Shown: positions 1 through 10,227, counted from the first letter of the stretch. The stretch is 64,000 bases of DNA from Arthrobacter sp. Leaf337 (GCF_001423745.1 NZ_LMPC01000009.1:31737-95736); one strand, 5' to 3'. The notes: generated by a model not told the origin, from the letters alone. Made by a program: numbers and translations.

Positions 1-97
1 GCCGGGTCCCGGCGGCCTTGCCTGTCCGCGGGGCCGGGGGAAGCCGGGTGGCACCCCGCTGCTTGGCAGCCGGGGCACGGGTGGGCGTGCTGACCAT
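1..97 (-). CDS. ftsW: FtsW/RodA-family septal peptidoglycan polymerase, N-terminal fragment
   Basis: Only the first 32 codons are in the window; the gene runs off the left edge. It starts at an ATG (97-95) two bases after the murD stop, with a GAGGAG ribosome binding site inside the murD 3' end. The visible residues are basic and Pro/Ala-rich (MVSTPTRAPAAKQRG...), as in the cytoplasmic tails that precede the first membrane segment of actinobacterial FtsW. The identity rests mainly on position: ftsW follows murD in actinobacterial dcw clusters. No catalytic part is visible. FtsW is a SEDS glycosyltransferase that polymerises lipid II at the septum together with FtsI. Confidence 0.7.
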   Translation of the reverse strand, partial: MVSTPTRAPAAKQRGATRLPPAPRTGKAAGTR

Positions 98-99
98 TG

Positions 100-1686
100 T
101 TACTCCTCGCCGGTCTGAGCCTGCCCTTCCACGAGCCCGCGGACAGCTTCGATGAAGGCATCGCCACGGTGAGCGTAGGAAGAGAACTGATCCATGGAAG
201 CAGCCGCCGGGGCCATCAGCACAGTGTCCCCCGGAGAGGCCAGCTGCGCTGCCGCGGCTACGGCCTGGGCCATTACAGTTTCCCCGTAGATCGGCGAGGG
301 CACCGTGCCGGCGTCGTCCGTTTCGGCAGACTGCACATTTTCAGTGTCGCCCTTGCTGCGCCCGATCACGGGGACATCCGGTGCGTGTCGCTTGAGGGCG
401 TCCGAGAGCGGGGCAGTGTCAGCTCCGATCAGGACGACGGCCTTCAGGCGGCCCGCCTGTTCCTTGACCAGCTCGTCGTAGCTCACACCCTTGGAGAGGC
501 CGCCGGCAATCCAGATGACGTTGCTGAACGCGGACAGGGACGCCGCCGCTGCGTGCGGGTTGGTTGCTTTCGAGTCGTTGATCCACAGCACGTCGTTGTG
601 GCGGGCAACGAGCTGGATCCGGTGCTCTCCCGGAATGTAGTTCTTCAGTCCCTGCCGCACGGCCTGTGGTTCCACACCGTACGCCCGGACCAGCGCTGCC
701 GCTGCCAGGGCGTTGGCCACCATGTGGCGCGGTGCCACCGGACCGAGGTCCGCCATGGCGGCAAGCTCGGCGGCGCTGTCCTTGCGCTCGGCGATGAAAG
801 CGCGGTCCACCAGGAGGCCCTCGACCACGCCGAGCATGCTGATGGCCGGCGTCAGCGTGGTGAATCCGACGGCGCGGCAGCCTTCCACGACGTCCGCGCC
901 CTCCACCATCCGTTCGGTTTCGATCTGTTCGGCGTTGTAGATGCAGGCCTTTTGGGTCTGCTCGTAGACCTTGGCCTTGTCGGCCAGGTACGAAGCGTAG
1001 GATCCGTGCCAGTCCACGTGGTCCTCGGCGACGTTGAGGCAGACACTTGCCACCGGAGAGACGGAGTGGCTCCAGTGCAGCTGGAAACTCGACAATTCGA
1101 CCGCAAGGACGTCGTACTCCACCGGATCCCGCAGGGCGTCCAGGATGGGCGTGCCGACGTTCCCGACGGCGATGGCCTTGAGCCCGGCGGCCTGCAGCAT
1201 GGATTCGGTCAGGCCCACGGTTGTGGTCTTCCCGTTCGTTCCGGTGATGGTCAGCCAGTCCGCGGTCTTGCGGCCCTTCCGCTCACGCACCCGCCAGGCG
1301 AGTTCCACATCGCCCCAGACCGGGATGTGGGTCCGGGCAGCCAACGCGAGGAGGGCCTGGTCCGGCCGCCATCCCGGTGAGGTCACGATCAGGTCCGGCT
1401 TCTGGCCGTCGATCTTCGGCATGGTGTGCACGGCATCCTCGCCGAGGAGGACATCCACGGCGCCGACGATTTTCAGGGTGTCCGCCTGGGCGCGGGCCTT
1501 CGGGCTCGTGGCCGCGTCCACTACCACCACGCGGGCACCGAGTTCGATCAGGGTGTCGGCGGCAGCGAATCCGGATACGCCGATGCCCGTCACGACCACC
1601 CGGAGGCCGGACCAGTCGGAGTCCCAGCTCACGAGGTTCTCGAGCCGGGGGGACGTTGCCAGCGGCGAAGGTATAGGACTGCTCAC
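100..1686 (-). CDS. murD: UDP-N-acetylmuramoyl-L-alanine--D-glutamate ligase
   Basis: Cytoplasmic Mur ligase adding D-Glu to UDP-MurNAc-L-Ala. The sequence shows a Rossmann-like N-terminal segment ([17 protein letters not shown]), the ATP P-loop TGTNGKTTT near residue 150, and the ligase motif [11 protein letters not shown] near residue 370, followed by the C-terminal Mur ligase domain. I chose the GTG at 1686 because it overlaps the mraY stop as GTGA; an upstream ATG at 1701 is possible and adds five residues. The gene lies inside the mur operon between mraY and ftsW and is probably translationally coupled to mraY. About 528 residues, slightly longer than typical because of an N-terminal extension. 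Confidence 0.95.
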   Translation of the reverse strand: MSSPIPSPLATSPRLENLVSWDSDWSGLRVVVTGIGVSGFAAADTLIELGARVVVVDAATSPKARAQADTLKIVGAVDVLLGEDAVHTMPKIDGQKPDLIVTSPGWRPDQALLALAARTHIPVWGDVELAWRVRERKGRKTADWLTITGTNGKTTTVGLTESMLQAAGLKAIAVGNVGTPILDALRDPVEYDVLAVELSSFQLHWSHSVSPVASVCLNVAEDHVDWHGSYASYLADKAKVYEQTQKACIYNAEQIETERMVEGADVVEGCRAVGFTTLTPAISMLGVVEGLLVDRAFIAERKDSAAELAAMADLGPVAPRHMVANALAAAALVRAYGVEPQAVRQGLKNYIPGEHRIQLVARHNDVLWINDSKATNPHAAAASLSAFSNVIWIAGGLSKGVSYDELVKEQAGRLKAVVLIGADTAPLSDALKRHAPDVPVIGRSKGDTENVQSAETDDAGTVPSPIYGETVMAQAVAAAAQLASPGDTVLMAPAAASMDQFSSYAHRGDAFIEAVRGLVEGQAQTGEE

Positions 1687-2792
1687 AGCAGGACCACCCA
1701 TTCTGCGTAGAAGATACCAAGGCCTGCGGCGACGAAGAGGCCGCCGAGGATCCAGAACCGAACCACCACGGTGACTTCCGCCCAGCCCTTGAGTTCAAAG
1801 TGGTGCTGGAGCGGGGCCATTTTGAAGAAGCGCTTGCCCTTGGTGATCTTGAAGTAGCCCACCTGGATGATCACCGAAAGGGTGATCAGGACGAAGAGTC
1901 CGCCGATGAAGGCGAGCAGCAGTTCGGTCCGGGACAGGATGGCGAAACCGGCAACGGCGCCGCCAATGGCCAGCGAGCCGGTGTCGCCCATGAAGATCTT
2001 CGCCGGAGACGTGTTCCACCACAGGAAGCCAACCAGGGCAGCGCTGAGGATTGCTGCAAGGAGTGCCAGGTCCAGCGGGTCCCGGACCGAATAGCAGCCG
2101 CCGCCGGCCTGCCGCGGCGAGCCGCAGGCCTGGTTGCTCTGCCAGATTCCCATCAGCGTGTACGCGCCGAACACCATGACCGATGCCCCGGCAGCCAGTC
2201 CGTCCAGACCGTCCGTGAGGTTCACGCCATTGGTGGCCGCCGTGACGATCAGGTTGGACCACAGAACAAACAGGATGGCGCCCAGGACGGTGCCGCCGAA
2301 GGCAAGGTTCAGCCAGGGGATGTCCCGCACCAGGGAGATCTGCGTGGATGCCGGAGTTACGCCGTCCGCATTGGGAAAATTCAAGGCCAGGACCGCGAAA
2401 ATGATGCCGACGGCGCCCTGCAGCACCAGTTTGGCTTTTGCGTCCAGGCCAAGGCTGCGCTGCTTGGAAATCTTGATGAAGTCGTCCAGGAAGCCTACGA
2501 GACCCATTCCCACCATCAGGAACAGCAGCAGGAGCGCAGAGGCCGACGGTCCGGCTGACCGCGGATTCAGCATCCACATGATGAGGTGGGTCAGCGCGTA
2601 GCTCAGCAGGACCGCGAAGACCACGACGGTACCGCCCATGGTGGGCGTGCCGCGTTTCGTGTGATGGGAGGTAGGTCCGTCGTCGCGGATGAACTGGCCG
2701 TAGCTCTTCCGTACCAGCAGACGGATGAACAGCGGGGTTCCCACCAATGCAAACAGCAGGGCCAGGCCAGCGCCGATCAGCAGTGCAATCAC
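1683..2792 (-). CDS. mraY: Phospho-N-acetylmuramoyl-pentapeptide transferase (lipid I synthase)
   Basis: Integral membrane enzyme that moves phospho-MurNAc-pentapeptide onto undecaprenyl phosphate to make lipid I. The 369-residue length is normal. About ten hydrophobic segments are visible. Family motifs are present: the aspartate pair in GFLDDFIKI, the Asn/Asp motif [25 protein letters not shown], and the HHFE loop in [12 protein letters not shown] near the C-terminus. The start overlaps the murF stop by four bases (ATGA) and the stop overlaps the proposed murD start, so murF-mraY-murD are probably coupled. Confidence 0.97.
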   Translation of the reverse strand: MIALLIGAGLALLFALVGTPLFIRLLVRKSYGQFIRDDGPTSHHTKRGTPTMGGTVVVFAVLLSYALTHLIMWMLNPRSAGPSASALLLLFLMVGMGLVGFLDDFIKISKQRSLGLDAKAKLVLQGAVGIIFAVLALNFPNADGVTPASTQISLVRDIPWLNLAFGGTVLGAILFVLWSNLIVTAATNGVNLTDGLDGLAAGASVMVFGAYTLMGIWQSNQACGSPRQAGGGCYSVRDPLDLALLAAILSAALVGFLWWNTSPAKIFMGDTGSLAIGGAVAGFAILSRTELLLAFIGGLFVLITLSVIIQVGYFKITKGKRFFKMAPLQHHFELKGWAEVTVVVRFWILGGLFVAAGLGIFYAEWVVLL

Positions 2793-4264
2793 AGCGACTC
2801 GCTCCCTTCATTGGCGGTTGCTCGGACTTGTGGGGGTAATGCTATCCGATCCCCCAAATGCCTCAGTCCCACGCTGTTGGAAGACTTGAAGAGGACCAGA
2901 TCGCCGGGTTCCAGTTCCCGTTGGAGCAGATCGTAGGCTTCGTCGACGGACTCAGCGAAGACGCATTCGTCCCCCCATGAGCCTTCGTTCACGGCGGAGA
3001 CATAGAGCGAACGCGCCTCGCGGCCAACTACCACCAGGCGGGAAATGTTGAGCCGCACCACCTGCGTGCCCACTGCCATGTGCTCCCGAATGGACTCGTC
3101 GCCCAGTTCCAGCATGGCGCCCAGGACGGCCCAGGTGCGGCGTCCGCGGCCCAGGTCCGCCAGCGTCCGCAGCGCGGCCCGCATCGATTCAGGGTTGGCG
3201 TTGTAGGCATCGTTGATGATGGTTACGCCGTCAGGCCGCTCGGTGCGTTCCATCCGCCAGCGGCTGGCGGCGGTCTGTGCGCTGAGGGATGCCGTGATCC
3301 GTTCCGCCGGGATGCCGGCGGCATAGGCCGCGCCGGCTGCCGCCAGGAGGTTGGTCACATGGTGCGCCCCGATCAGCCGGCTGCGGACCTGGTGCCCCGC
3401 GGCGTCGCCGGGGAAGAGAAGCTCGAACTCGGGATTGCCTGCCGCATTCGTCTCGACGTGGACGGCGCGCAGTCCGGCGGCCGGGACGTCATCTGCGGCC
3501 TGCGCGGAGAACCCCAGGACGTTCGCTTTGGTCCTGCTTGTCATGGCTGCGACGCGGCCGTCATCGAGGTTGAGCACGGCCGTCCCGCTGTCAGGGAGGG
3601 CTTCTACGAGTTCGCCCTTGGCAACGGCGATGTTGTCCACGCCGCCGAACTCCCCTGCATGGGCGGTACCGATGCCCAGGACCACCCCGATCTCGGGCTG
3701 GACCATGTCTGCGAGGTAGCGGATGTGTCCCACCCCGGTGGCGCCCATTTCGATCACGAGGTAACGGGTTCCGAAGCCGGCTTTGAATACCGTCAGCGGA
3801 ACTCCCACTTCGCCGTTGTAGGAGCCTTGGGGCGAGACAGTATTGCCTTCCGCGGAAAGGATTCCGGCAAGGAGGTCCTTGGTGGTGGTTTTCCCGGCCG
3901 AACCGGTGATGCCGATAACCGTGAACTCCGAACCCTCGGCCTCGCGTCGGGCCCGGATCCGGCGCACGGATTCGGCGGCCAGAGCGCCCATGGCGAGGAC
4001 CGCGTCTTCCACCACAATGGAGGGGTGGGGACTGCCGGAGTGATCGGCAGCGTCCCGTTCCACCAGGGCAAGGACAGCGCCGCGCGCGAAGGCCGCGCCG
4101 ATGAAGTCGTGGCCGTCAGCAGTCTCCCCGGGCTTCGCCACGTAGAGGGACCCCTCCGTGGCTTCCCGGGAGTCCGTGACCACTGTCGTGGGCGTGATGG
4201 TCGGATCGGCGGCAAGGCGGCCGTCTGTAATTTCGGCAATTTCCGCCGCAGTAAATGCAATCAT
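2789..4264 (-). CDS. murF: UDP-MurNAc-tripeptide--D-alanyl-D-alanine ligase
   Basis: Adds the D-Ala-D-Ala dipeptide to the UDP-MurNAc tripeptide, completing the cytoplasmic precursor. The 491-residue protein has a short MurF N-terminal domain, the P-loop [15 protein letters not shown] near residue 120, and the family motif [11 protein letters not shown] near residue 340. Length is typical. It lies 6 bases after murE and overlaps mraY by four bases. There is nothing odd in its sequence. Confidence 0.96.
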   Translation of the reverse strand: MIAFTAAEIAEITDGRLAADPTITPTTVVTDSREATEGSLYVAKPGETADGHDFIGAAFARGAVLALVERDAADHSGSPHPSIVVEDAVLAMGALAAESVRRIRARREAEGSEFTVIGITGSAGKTTTKDLLAGILSAEGNTVSPQGSYNGEVGVPLTVFKAGFGTRYLVIEMGATGVGHIRYLADMVQPEIGVVLGIGTAHAGEFGGVDNIAVAKGELVEALPDSGTAVLNLDDGRVAAMTSRTKANVLGFSAQAADDVPAAGLRAVHVETNAAGNPEFELLFPGDAAGHQVRSRLIGAHHVTNLLAAAGAAYAAGIPAERITASLSAQTAASRWRMERTERPDGVTIINDAYNANPESMRAALRTLADLGRGRRTWAVLGAMLELGDESIREHMAVGTQVVRLNISRLVVVGREARSLYVSAVNEGSWGDECVFAESVDEAYDLLQRELEPGDLVLFKSSNSVGLRHLGDRIALPPQVRATANEGSESL

Positions 4265-4270
4265 CTCGGT

Positions 4271-5923
4271 CTAGGACTCTATCCGCTCGTCATTCAGAAC
4301 GGTGAATCCGCGGGCTGTCAAGGCCTCGCGGAGCTCCACCCTGTCGTCGAGCGCCAGATTGACGCCTTTGACTTCCTGCCACACTTCATGGCCGCGGCCG
4401 GCCACCAGGATCGTGTCCTTCGCCTGCGCCATCTCCACAGCCTGCCTGATTGCCGCGTCGCGCGGAAACGACTCCAGGATGGTGCAGCCAAGGCGGTCGG
4501 TTTCCTTGGCCTCGTGCGCGCCCGCCAGGACGTCCGCGCGGATGGCCGCGGCGTCCTCGTCATGGGGGTCGTCGTCGGTAATGATCACCACATCCGCCAG
4601 CCGGGCGGCGATGGCACCCATGGCCGGCCGTTTGCCTTGGTCGCGCTGCCCTGTGGCTCCGAAGACCACAATCACCTTCGAGCCGGGTTCGGGTGAGCGC
4701 ACTGCTTCCAGGGCCCGCTGCAGGGCGTCCGGGTTGTGGGCAAAGTCGACGACGGCGGCCGGGGCGGTGCAGACGAGCTGCATGCGCCCGGGGACGGCCA
4801 CGGTGAACGGATCGGCCGAGTCGAGGGCTGACTGCAGCGTCTCAGGGTCGACTCCGCTAGCCAGTACCATGACGGTTGCGAGGGCGGCGTTGGAAACATT
4901 GAAGCTGCCCGGAAGCCCCGTGTGAACGTGGAGTTCCGTGCCGTCACGGTGCCGTAGCCGGAACTGCGTTCCCAGGCCCCGGGGCGCGGTGGCCGTGACA
5001 GCCCAGTCAGCACCGGATGCTGCGGGATCGATGCCCTGGGCTGTTGCCAGGGTGGTGACCGGAATACCGGCACCGGCAGCAAGGCGGCGGCCCCAATCGT
5101 CGTCCACGGTGACTACCGCCTGCTTGGCGCGGGGGCGCGTAAAGAGCTCCGCTTTGGTCTGGAAATATTCGTCCATGGTGCCGTGCAGGTCCAGATGGTC
5201 CTGGGTCAGGTTGGTGAACCCGGCGACGTCGAACTGCACACCGTCCACGCGGTGGAACGACACGGCGTGCGAGGAAACCTCCATGGAGGCGGCGTCCAGG
5301 CCACGCTCCCGCATCAGGGCCAGCAGTGCGTGGATGTCGGTGGACTCCGGTGTCGTCAGCAGGCTGGGAATGGGCTCACCGCCGGCCAGGATCTCGATGG
5401 TGCCGATCAGCCCGGTCTTGCGGCCCAGGGCCTGCAGCAGGGCGTTGATGAAATAGGTCGTGGTGGTCTTGCCGTTGGTGCCGGTGACGCCGAACAGTGC
5501 GGGCACAGCGCCGCCTACAGGCCGGCTCTGGTAGATCAGTGCCGCCAGCCCGCCCACCGCGCTGCGAGGCTTGTCAACCACGAGGACCGGCACGGGAGTG
5601 TCAGCGGACAGCGCAAGGAGCCTGGCGCCGTCGTCGTCCGTGACAACCGCAACAGCGCCCGCCGTGACGGCCTGCGATACGAAGTCCGCCCCGTGCCGGG
5701 CGGCGCCGGGGAGGGCAACGTAGAGGTCACCCGGCTGCACGGACCTGGAGTTCAGGGAGATCCCGGTGACCGGAATGGCGCTGGATGCCCCGGGAACGAC
5801 GACGCCGACGGACTCGCCGATGATACCCAGCGGAACCGCGGCAACGGCGGACGGCCGGAACCCGGAACCGGGAACCGCGCCTCTCGTTGCGTCGGTACTG
5901 TCTGGGGCATGGTGCTCTGACAA
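4271..5923 (-). CDS. murE: UDP-MurNAc-L-Ala-D-Glu ligase adding the third stem residue (probably L-lysine)
   Basis: Adds residue 3 of the stem peptide. The P-loop [14 protein letters not shown] and the following TTPEST loop are clear. The residue-3 pocket, DNPR in meso-diaminopimelate enzymes, here reads DDPH (in TDDDPHDED, codons 4562-4573). Loss of the arginine that contacts the free carboxylate of diaminopimelate argues for L-lysine, as in Arthrobacter A3-alpha walls. About 550 residues. The TTG start at 5923 has GGAG six to seven bases upstream. The gap to ftsI holds a short AGGGGA/TCCCCT dyad. Confidence 0.95.
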   Translation of the reverse strand: MSEHHAPDSTDATRGAVPGSGFRPSAVAAVPLGIIGESVGVVVPGASSAIPVTGISLNSRSVQPGDLYVALPGAARHGADFVSQAVTAGAVAVVTDDDGARLLALSADTPVPVLVVDKPRSAVGGLAALIYQSRPVGGAVPALFGVTGTNGKTTTTYFINALLQALGRKTGLIGTIEILAGGEPIPSLLTTPESTDIHALLALMRERGLDAASMEVSSHAVSFHRVDGVQFDVAGFTNLTQDHLDLHGTMDEYFQTKAELFTRPRAKQAVVTVDDDWGRRLAAGAGIPVTTLATAQGIDPAASGADWAVTATAPRGLGTQFRLRHRDGTELHVHTGLPGSFNVSNAALATVMVLASGVDPETLQSALDSADPFTVAVPGRMQLVCTAPAAVVDFAHNPDALQRALEAVRSPEPGSKVIVVFGATGQRDQGKRPAMGAIAARLADVVIITDDDPHDEDAAAIRADVLAGAHEAKETDRLGCTILESFPRDAAIRQAVEMAQAKDTILVAGRGHEVWQEVKGVNLALDDRVELREALTARGFTVLNDERIES

Positions 5924-5961
5924 GTGGATCTCCGTTGGCGCTAGTGGATCACACCGGGCGT

Positions 5962-5976
5962 AGGGGAAGATCCCCT
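5962..5976. repeat. Short inverted repeat between ftsI and murE
   Basis: Perfect 6-bp arms AGGGGA and TCCCCT around an AGA spacer, in the 77-base gap between the ftsI stop and the murE start. It could fold in the operon mRNA or be chance. It has no T tract, so it is not a convincing terminator. Confidence 0.35.
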
Positions 5977-6000
5977 GATGCGTACGATGTTGTGGACGTG

Positions 6001-7803
6001 CTACTTGACGTATTGGGGCAGCCTGGCAGGCTCGCCTGTTGAGGGCGGAACGTTGTACGTCCGCAGCACCTGGCTCATCACCGAGCGGAACACCGGACCG
6101 TTGGTGATTCCGTAGATGCTGCCTTTGGGGCGCTGCAGGACAACTTCAACAATAAACCGCGGATCGTCCATCGGCGCCATCCCCACCATGGAAGCGGTGT
6201 AGCCGCAGTATCCCGACTTGCCGTCGTCACACGGCGACTGGGATGTCCCGGTTTTAGCGCCGACGCGGTAGCCGTCGATTGCTGCTTCCTTGATCTGCCC
6301 CTCGGTCACGGCGCTCTCCAGGATGTCCCGGACCTGCTGTGCGGTTTCCTTGGACACGATCTGCCGGCTCTCCTTCGCCGGGACCTTTTCCTCAGTTCCG
6401 TCCGGGCTGATGTAGCTGTCGATCAGGCGGGGCTGGAGCATTACGCCGTTGTTGGCTATCGACTGGTAGGCCCGCACGGTCTGAAGCGTGGACTGCGAAA
6501 CGCCCTGCCCGAACAGGACGGTGTACTCCTGCCGGCCGTCCCACTGGTCAGCAGGAGTGAGGATGCCGGTCGCTTCGGCAGGAATCCCGATGTCGGGGGC
6601 TTCGCCGATGCCGAACTTCTGCAGCCAGTCGTGGCGCTGTTCCTTGGTAAGCCGCTGGCCCGCCATCACCGTTCCGGTATTCATCGACCAGCCCAGGATC
6701 CCGGCCAAGGTCCGTTCCTCGGTCCCGTGATCGAACGAGTCGGTGAAGACCTGACCGTCCACCACATAGGACGACGGGATGGTGAACTTGTCCAGCGGGC
6801 TCGACTTGCCCTCCTCGATGACGGCGGCGGCCGTAATCATCTTCTCTACGGAGCCCGGTTCGTAGGCGGCCGTCACCGACCGTACACCGCGGTCCGTGGC
6901 GGCCACCTTGCCGGGGTCGTTGGGATCCGGTGCGTTGGTGTCTGCCATGGCGATGATATTGCCGGTCTTGATGTCCTGGACGATGATGACGCCCCACTCG
7001 GCGCTCAGCTTGTCCGACTGGTTCTGGATTGCCTGCTGGGCAAAATACTGGAGGTCGGAATTGAGCGTGAGCCGGATGTCCTTGCCGTCGACGGCGGGCG
7101 TCAGTTCATCCACGCCGACAGGGATGCGCAGGCCATCGGCGCCGATTTCGAAAAGCCGCTTGCCGGGAGTCCCCTTGAGGACTTCGTCCTGGGTCTGCTC
7201 CAGCCCCGCCTGGCCGGTTGTTCCGTCCTGCAGGAATCCTACGATCCCGCCGGCAACAGAGCCGTTCGGGTAAACGCGCTTGCTAGTGCCGACGGTGACT
7301 ATTCCCGGGATCTGGAGCTGGGAGATCCGGTCCTCCATATCGGGCTTGAGATCCTTCGCCACGATGTAATAGGGCTTCTCCCCCGTCAGGGCCTCTTTGA
7401 CGTCCGCTGGGTCCTGCCCCAGCACGGCGGCCAGCTCCTCGATGCCCTTGTCCCTGGAAACGGTAACGAGCTCTTCCTTGTCGCCGACTGTGTCCAGGCG
7501 CTTGAAGGACTCCGTCTTCGTGTTGACGCGCTGGTCCACCACCACGTTGTAGCGGATGACGCTGTTGGCGAGGACGGTTCCGTTCGCGTCCAGGATGCTG
7601 CCGCGTTCGGCGGGGAGCTCGATCGGGGTGAGGCGGTTGTTCAAGGCGGCCTCAGCCATTCCGCCGATGTCCAGTCCCTGGACCATGAACAGTTTGCCGC
7701 CGACCACCAACAGCAACGCAAGCATCATGCCCAAGCCGAGGCGGAGCCTCCTGGTGGCGTTCGGCACTTTTGCGATTGTTTTCTTGCCGGTGCTCTGCGC
7801 CAC
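6001..7803 (-). CDS. ftsI: Septal penicillin-binding protein (class B transpeptidase)
   Basis: Membrane-anchored D,D-transpeptidase that cross-links septal peptidoglycan with FtsW. A basic N-terminus is followed by one membrane segment (about residues 22-42), the PBP dimerisation domain, and the transpeptidase domain. The active-site motifs are visible: SVEK (SxxK) in YEPGSVEKM, SMN (SxN) in GWSMNTG, and KTG in GAKTGTSQ. The protein is 600 residues and stops without C-terminal PASTA repeats. Start is GTG at 7803 with AAGGA upstream. It follows ftsL by 39 bases. Confidence 0.96.
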   Translation of the reverse strand: MAQSTGKKTIAKVPNATRRLRLGLGMMLALLLVVGGKLFMVQGLDIGGMAEAALNNRLTPIELPAERGSILDANGTVLANSVIRYNVVVDQRVNTKTESFKRLDTVGDKEELVTVSRDKGIEELAAVLGQDPADVKEALTGEKPYYIVAKDLKPDMEDRISQLQIPGIVTVGTSKRVYPNGSVAGGIVGFLQDGTTGQAGLEQTQDEVLKGTPGKRLFEIGADGLRIPVGVDELTPAVDGKDIRLTLNSDLQYFAQQAIQNQSDKLSAEWGVIIVQDIKTGNIIAMADTNAPDPNDPGKVAATDRGVRSVTAAYEPGSVEKMITAAAVIEEGKSSPLDKFTIPSSYVVDGQVFTDSFDHGTEERTLAGILGWSMNTGTVMAGQRLTKEQRHDWLQKFGIGEAPDIGIPAEATGILTPADQWDGRQEYTVLFGQGVSQSTLQTVRAYQSIANNGVMLQPRLIDSYISPDGTEEKVPAKESRQIVSKETAQQVRDILESAVTEGQIKEAAIDGYRVGAKTGTSQSPCDDGKSGYCGYTASMVGMAPMDDPRFIVEVVLQRPKGSIYGITNGPVFRSVMSQVLRTYNVPPSTGEPARLPQYVK

Positions 7804-7842
7804 GGTGAGTCCTTGCTGCTTGCTTACTGGTGTTCAGTCCTG

Positions 7843-8526
7843 TCAGTTACTGCCCGGCGTCTTCTGCTTTGGTGCCGGAACGGATCCTCCGTGGAGATCA
7901 GCCGCGGGCTTCGCGGCGGCGGGCGGCTTCGCGGCAGCCTGGGCAGCGGCTGCGGCTGCGGCCGGTGCCGCAGCCGGAGCTGCGGCGTCCGCCGGCTTGC
8001 GGACGGCCAGCGGCTCCTTGGTGGTGGCTGGCGGAACCACCGTCAGCTGCCCGGCGACTGCCGGCGCTGCAAGGATGGAACCGGGCTTGTCACCCTTAAC
8101 TGCTGGTTTAGGGGTGCCGCTGACGGTAAGAGTGGAAAGGTCGATCTGCCCCTTGCCTGTGGAAGCCACCATTCCCAGTTCCGTGGCCTTGGCAGCCAGG
8201 TTCTGGGGAGCATCGAAATTCTGGACCTGCTGTGTCAGGTCCTGGTTCTGCTTCGTCAGCGTGGTTTGGTCGCTCCTGAGTTGCACCAGCTGGTACTGCG
8301 CTGTGGAAACGGAGATGTTCAGCACCAGGACCGCCATGAGCGCGACAGCCAGCAGTGCGAAGCACAGCACCACAAAAGGGGCCCTGCGCTTGCGCGGGGT
8401 CGAGCGGACCACGGACAGCGGGGTCCGCAGCTTCCGCTCGGATCCGCCGGAGAGCTTAAGTCCCGTGAGGGCTCGGGCCGCCGTGCCGGACACGACTGGG
8501 AAGTTCTTGGCAGCGGCGGTGCTCAT
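7843..8526 (-). CDS. ftsL: FtsL-like septum protein with a long Ala/Pro/Lys-rich tail
   Basis: Small bitopic protein in the ftsL position between rsmH and ftsI. Residues 1-45 are cytoplasmic and basic. A single membrane helix ([17 protein letters not shown]) covers about 50-70. A coiled-coil-like stretch ([22 protein letters not shown]) follows, then a region with [16 protein letters not shown]. The last 70 or so residues are low complexity, dominated by Ala, Pro and Lys. FtsL with FtsB and FtsQ activates FtsWI. The start overlaps the rsmH stop as ATGA. Sequence identity to characterised FtsL is generally weak, so the name rests on topology and gene order. Confidence 0.8.
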   Translation of the reverse strand: MSTAAAKNFPVVSGTAARALTGLKLSGGSERKLRTPLSVVRSTPRKRRAPFVVLCFALLAVALMAVLVLNISVSTAQYQLVQLRSDQTTLTKQNQDLTQQVQNFDAPQNLAAKATELGMVASTGKGQIDLSTLTVSGTPKPAVKGDKPGSILAAPAVAGQLTVVPPATTKEPLAVRKPADAAAPAAAPAAAAAAAQAAAKPPAAAKPAADLHGGSVPAPKQKTPGSN

Positions 8527-9521
8527 GCGGCCCTCCTGGCTCTGATTCGTTCAACTGCGCGCAACCGCGCGGACGCTGCGCGTGGGTTCTCGGCGATTTC
8601 ATCGGCGGTGGGCACTTCGGTGCCCTTAGTCAGGGTTTTGAGTTCGGGCTTGTGTTCTTCCAGTTCCACCGGGAAGCCCAGCGGCGCGGAGGACTTGGAT
8701 CCGGTCTGGAAGACTTTCTTGACGATTTTGTCCTCCAGCGAGTGGTAGGACATGACTACAACGCGGCCCCCCATCGCGAGGGCGTCCACAGCGGCAGGCA
8801 CCGCACGTTCCAGGACGTCGAGTTCCTCATTGACTTCGATCCGCAGTGCCTGGAAGGTCCGTTTGGCCGGGTGGCCGCCGGTCTTCGCTGCCCCTGCCGG
8901 AACCACCGCACGGATGGTGTCAACCAGTTCCCCTGTGGTGGCGAACGGCTTGGCTGCACGCGCGGCCACGATGCGGTTGGCGATCCGGCCGGCGAACTTT
9001 TCCTCACCCCATTTGCGGATGATCCGGACCAGGTCCTCTTCGCTGTAGTTGTTCACGACGTCCGCGGCCGTCTGGCCCCGGCTCGTGTCCATGCGCATAT
9101 CCAGGGGCGCGTCAAAAGAATAGGCAAAACCGCGATCGCGCTCATCCAGCTGGAGGGAGGATACGCCCAGGTCCATCAGGACGCCGTGGACTTCCTCGAT
9201 GCCAAGGTCCCGGAGGACGTCCGGGATTTCGTCGTAGACGGCATGGACCAGATCGGTGCGGTTTTCGAAGGGCTTAAGACGCTCCCCGGCCAGGGCCAGG
9301 GCTTCTTCGTCGCGGTCGATTCCGATGAGGTGAAGGTCCGGAAACCGCTGGAGCAGGGCTTCGGAGTGACCGCCCATTCCCAGGGTTGCGTCGATGACCA
9401 CCGGCGTCTCGCCCCGGTGGCGGGCCGCCTCGATGCCAGGGGCCAACAAATTGATGCACCGGTCCTTGAGGACCGGTACATGGCGTTCGGACGTGGGTTT
9501 TGGCTGGTTGGGATCGCTCAT
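8523..9521 (-). CDS. rsmH: 16S rRNA (cytosine(1402)-N(4))-methyltransferase
   Basis: Ribosomal RNA methyltransferase (MraW) that modifies C1402 in the decoding centre. The N-terminal [15 protein letters not shown] motif, the SAM-binding [14 protein letters not shown], the acidic [10 protein letters not shown] strand and the late [17 protein letters not shown] motif are all present. The 332-residue length is typical. Start ATG at 9521 follows AAAGGACGAAGG. It is separated from mraZ by 187 bases holding a perfect 8-bp inverted repeat, which is longer than usual for this pair. Confidence 0.97.
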   Translation of the reverse strand: MSDPNQPKPTSERHVPVLKDRCINLLAPGIEAARHRGETPVVIDATLGMGGHSEALLQRFPDLHLIGIDRDEEALALAGERLKPFENRTDLVHAVYDEIPDVLRDLGIEEVHGVLMDLGVSSLQLDERDRGFAYSFDAPLDMRMDTSRGQTAADVVNNYSEEDLVRIIRKWGEEKFAGRIANRIVAARAAKPFATTGELVDTIRAVVPAGAAKTGGHPAKRTFQALRIEVNEELDVLERAVPAAVDALAMGGRVVVMSYHSLEDKIVKKVFQTGSKSSAPLGFPVELEEHKPELKTLTKGTEVPTADEIAENPRAASARLRAVERIRARRAA

Positions 9522-9618
9522 ACCTTCGTCCTTTCGTGCCGCTGTTTGCCTTGTGGGCCTGGCTGGTCCTCGGTGCGCTTCTTAAGCCAGATCCCCATCC
9601 GCGCCTAACCCAACGTCC

Positions 9619-9643
9619 GCCTGGCTCCGGGGAAGTGAGCCAG
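9619..9643. repeat. Inverted repeat in the mraZ-rsmH gap
   Basis: Perfect 8-bp arms (CCTGGCTC and GAGCCAGG) with a 9-base loop, on the operon mRNA about 95 bases before rsmH. It could act as an RNA hairpin, such as a partial terminator or processing site, but lacks a U tract. Confidence 0.4.
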
Positions 9644-9708
9644 GACAACGTTCGGATGGGCGGCTGGAGATCTCGTTCAAGAAACGCTGCCGTCGTCGTT
9701 TCCGGGCC

Positions 9709-10137
9709 TCAGAAGATTCCCGGGATGGCGTCGTCGGTTTCAGAGAAGGAGGTTTCCTTCTCTGCCAGGTACTCGTTCCAGGCCTGGGCATCCCAGATCT
9801 CCGCTCGGGAACCGGCGCCGATAACGGCGAGCTCCCTGCCAAGACCTGCATATGCCCGGAGTGCGGGAGGAATAGTCACGCGCCCCTGCTTGTCAGGTAC
9901 CTCGTCCGAGGCTCCAGAGAGGAAAACCCGGATGTAGTCACGAGTCTGCTTGGAGGAGATGGGCGCCTCCCGCATTTGCTCGTGAATCCGTTCGAATTCC
10001 CGCTCACTGAAGACGTAGATGCAGCGCTCCTGGCCCCTTGTGAGAACCAGTCCGCTGGCAAGTTCCTCACGGAACTTCGCTGGGAGGATGATCCGCCCCT
10101 TTTCGTCCAAACGCGGCGAGTGAGTGCCAAGAAACAT
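9709..10137 (-). CDS. mraZ: Transcriptional regulator MraZ
   Basis: DNA-binding regulator and usual first gene of the dcw operon; ring-shaped oligomers bind tandem repeats in their own promoter. Two SpoVT/AbrB half-domains are visible: [13 protein letters not shown] near the N-terminus and [13 protein letters not shown] near residue 85. I start at the ATG at 10137, giving [14 protein letters not shown], the normal family N-terminus and 142 residues; an upstream in-frame start adds 11 unsupported residues. Three repeats lie about 65-90 bases upstream, consistent with autoregulation. Confidence 0.96.
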   Translation of the reverse strand: MFLGTHSPRLDEKGRIILPAKFREELASGLVLTRGQERCIYVFSEREFERIHEQMREAPISSKQTRDYIRVFLSGASDEVPDKQGRVTIPPALRAYAGLGRELAVIGAGSRAEIWDAQAWNEYLAEKETSFSETDDAIPGIF

Positions 10138-10201
10138 GGCCACCCGCCTGTCTGTCGTCAGGAGCTGCACGTCCCCTGTGCTGCCACTACCCTCTTACCT
10201 G

Positions 10202-10227
10202 CTCCACTTTACTCCACATCGCTCCAC
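10202..10227 (-). promoter_or_regulatory. Three MraZ boxes (GTGGAG repeats, 10-bp step)
   Basis: On the minus strand GTGGAG occurs three times at exact 10-bp spacing (10227-10222, 10217-10212, 10207-10202), upstream of mraZ. MraZ is known to bind tandem G-rich repeats with about one helical turn between units. The boxes cover the spacer and edges of the predicted -35/-10 elements, so bound MraZ should repress. Confidence 0.75.
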
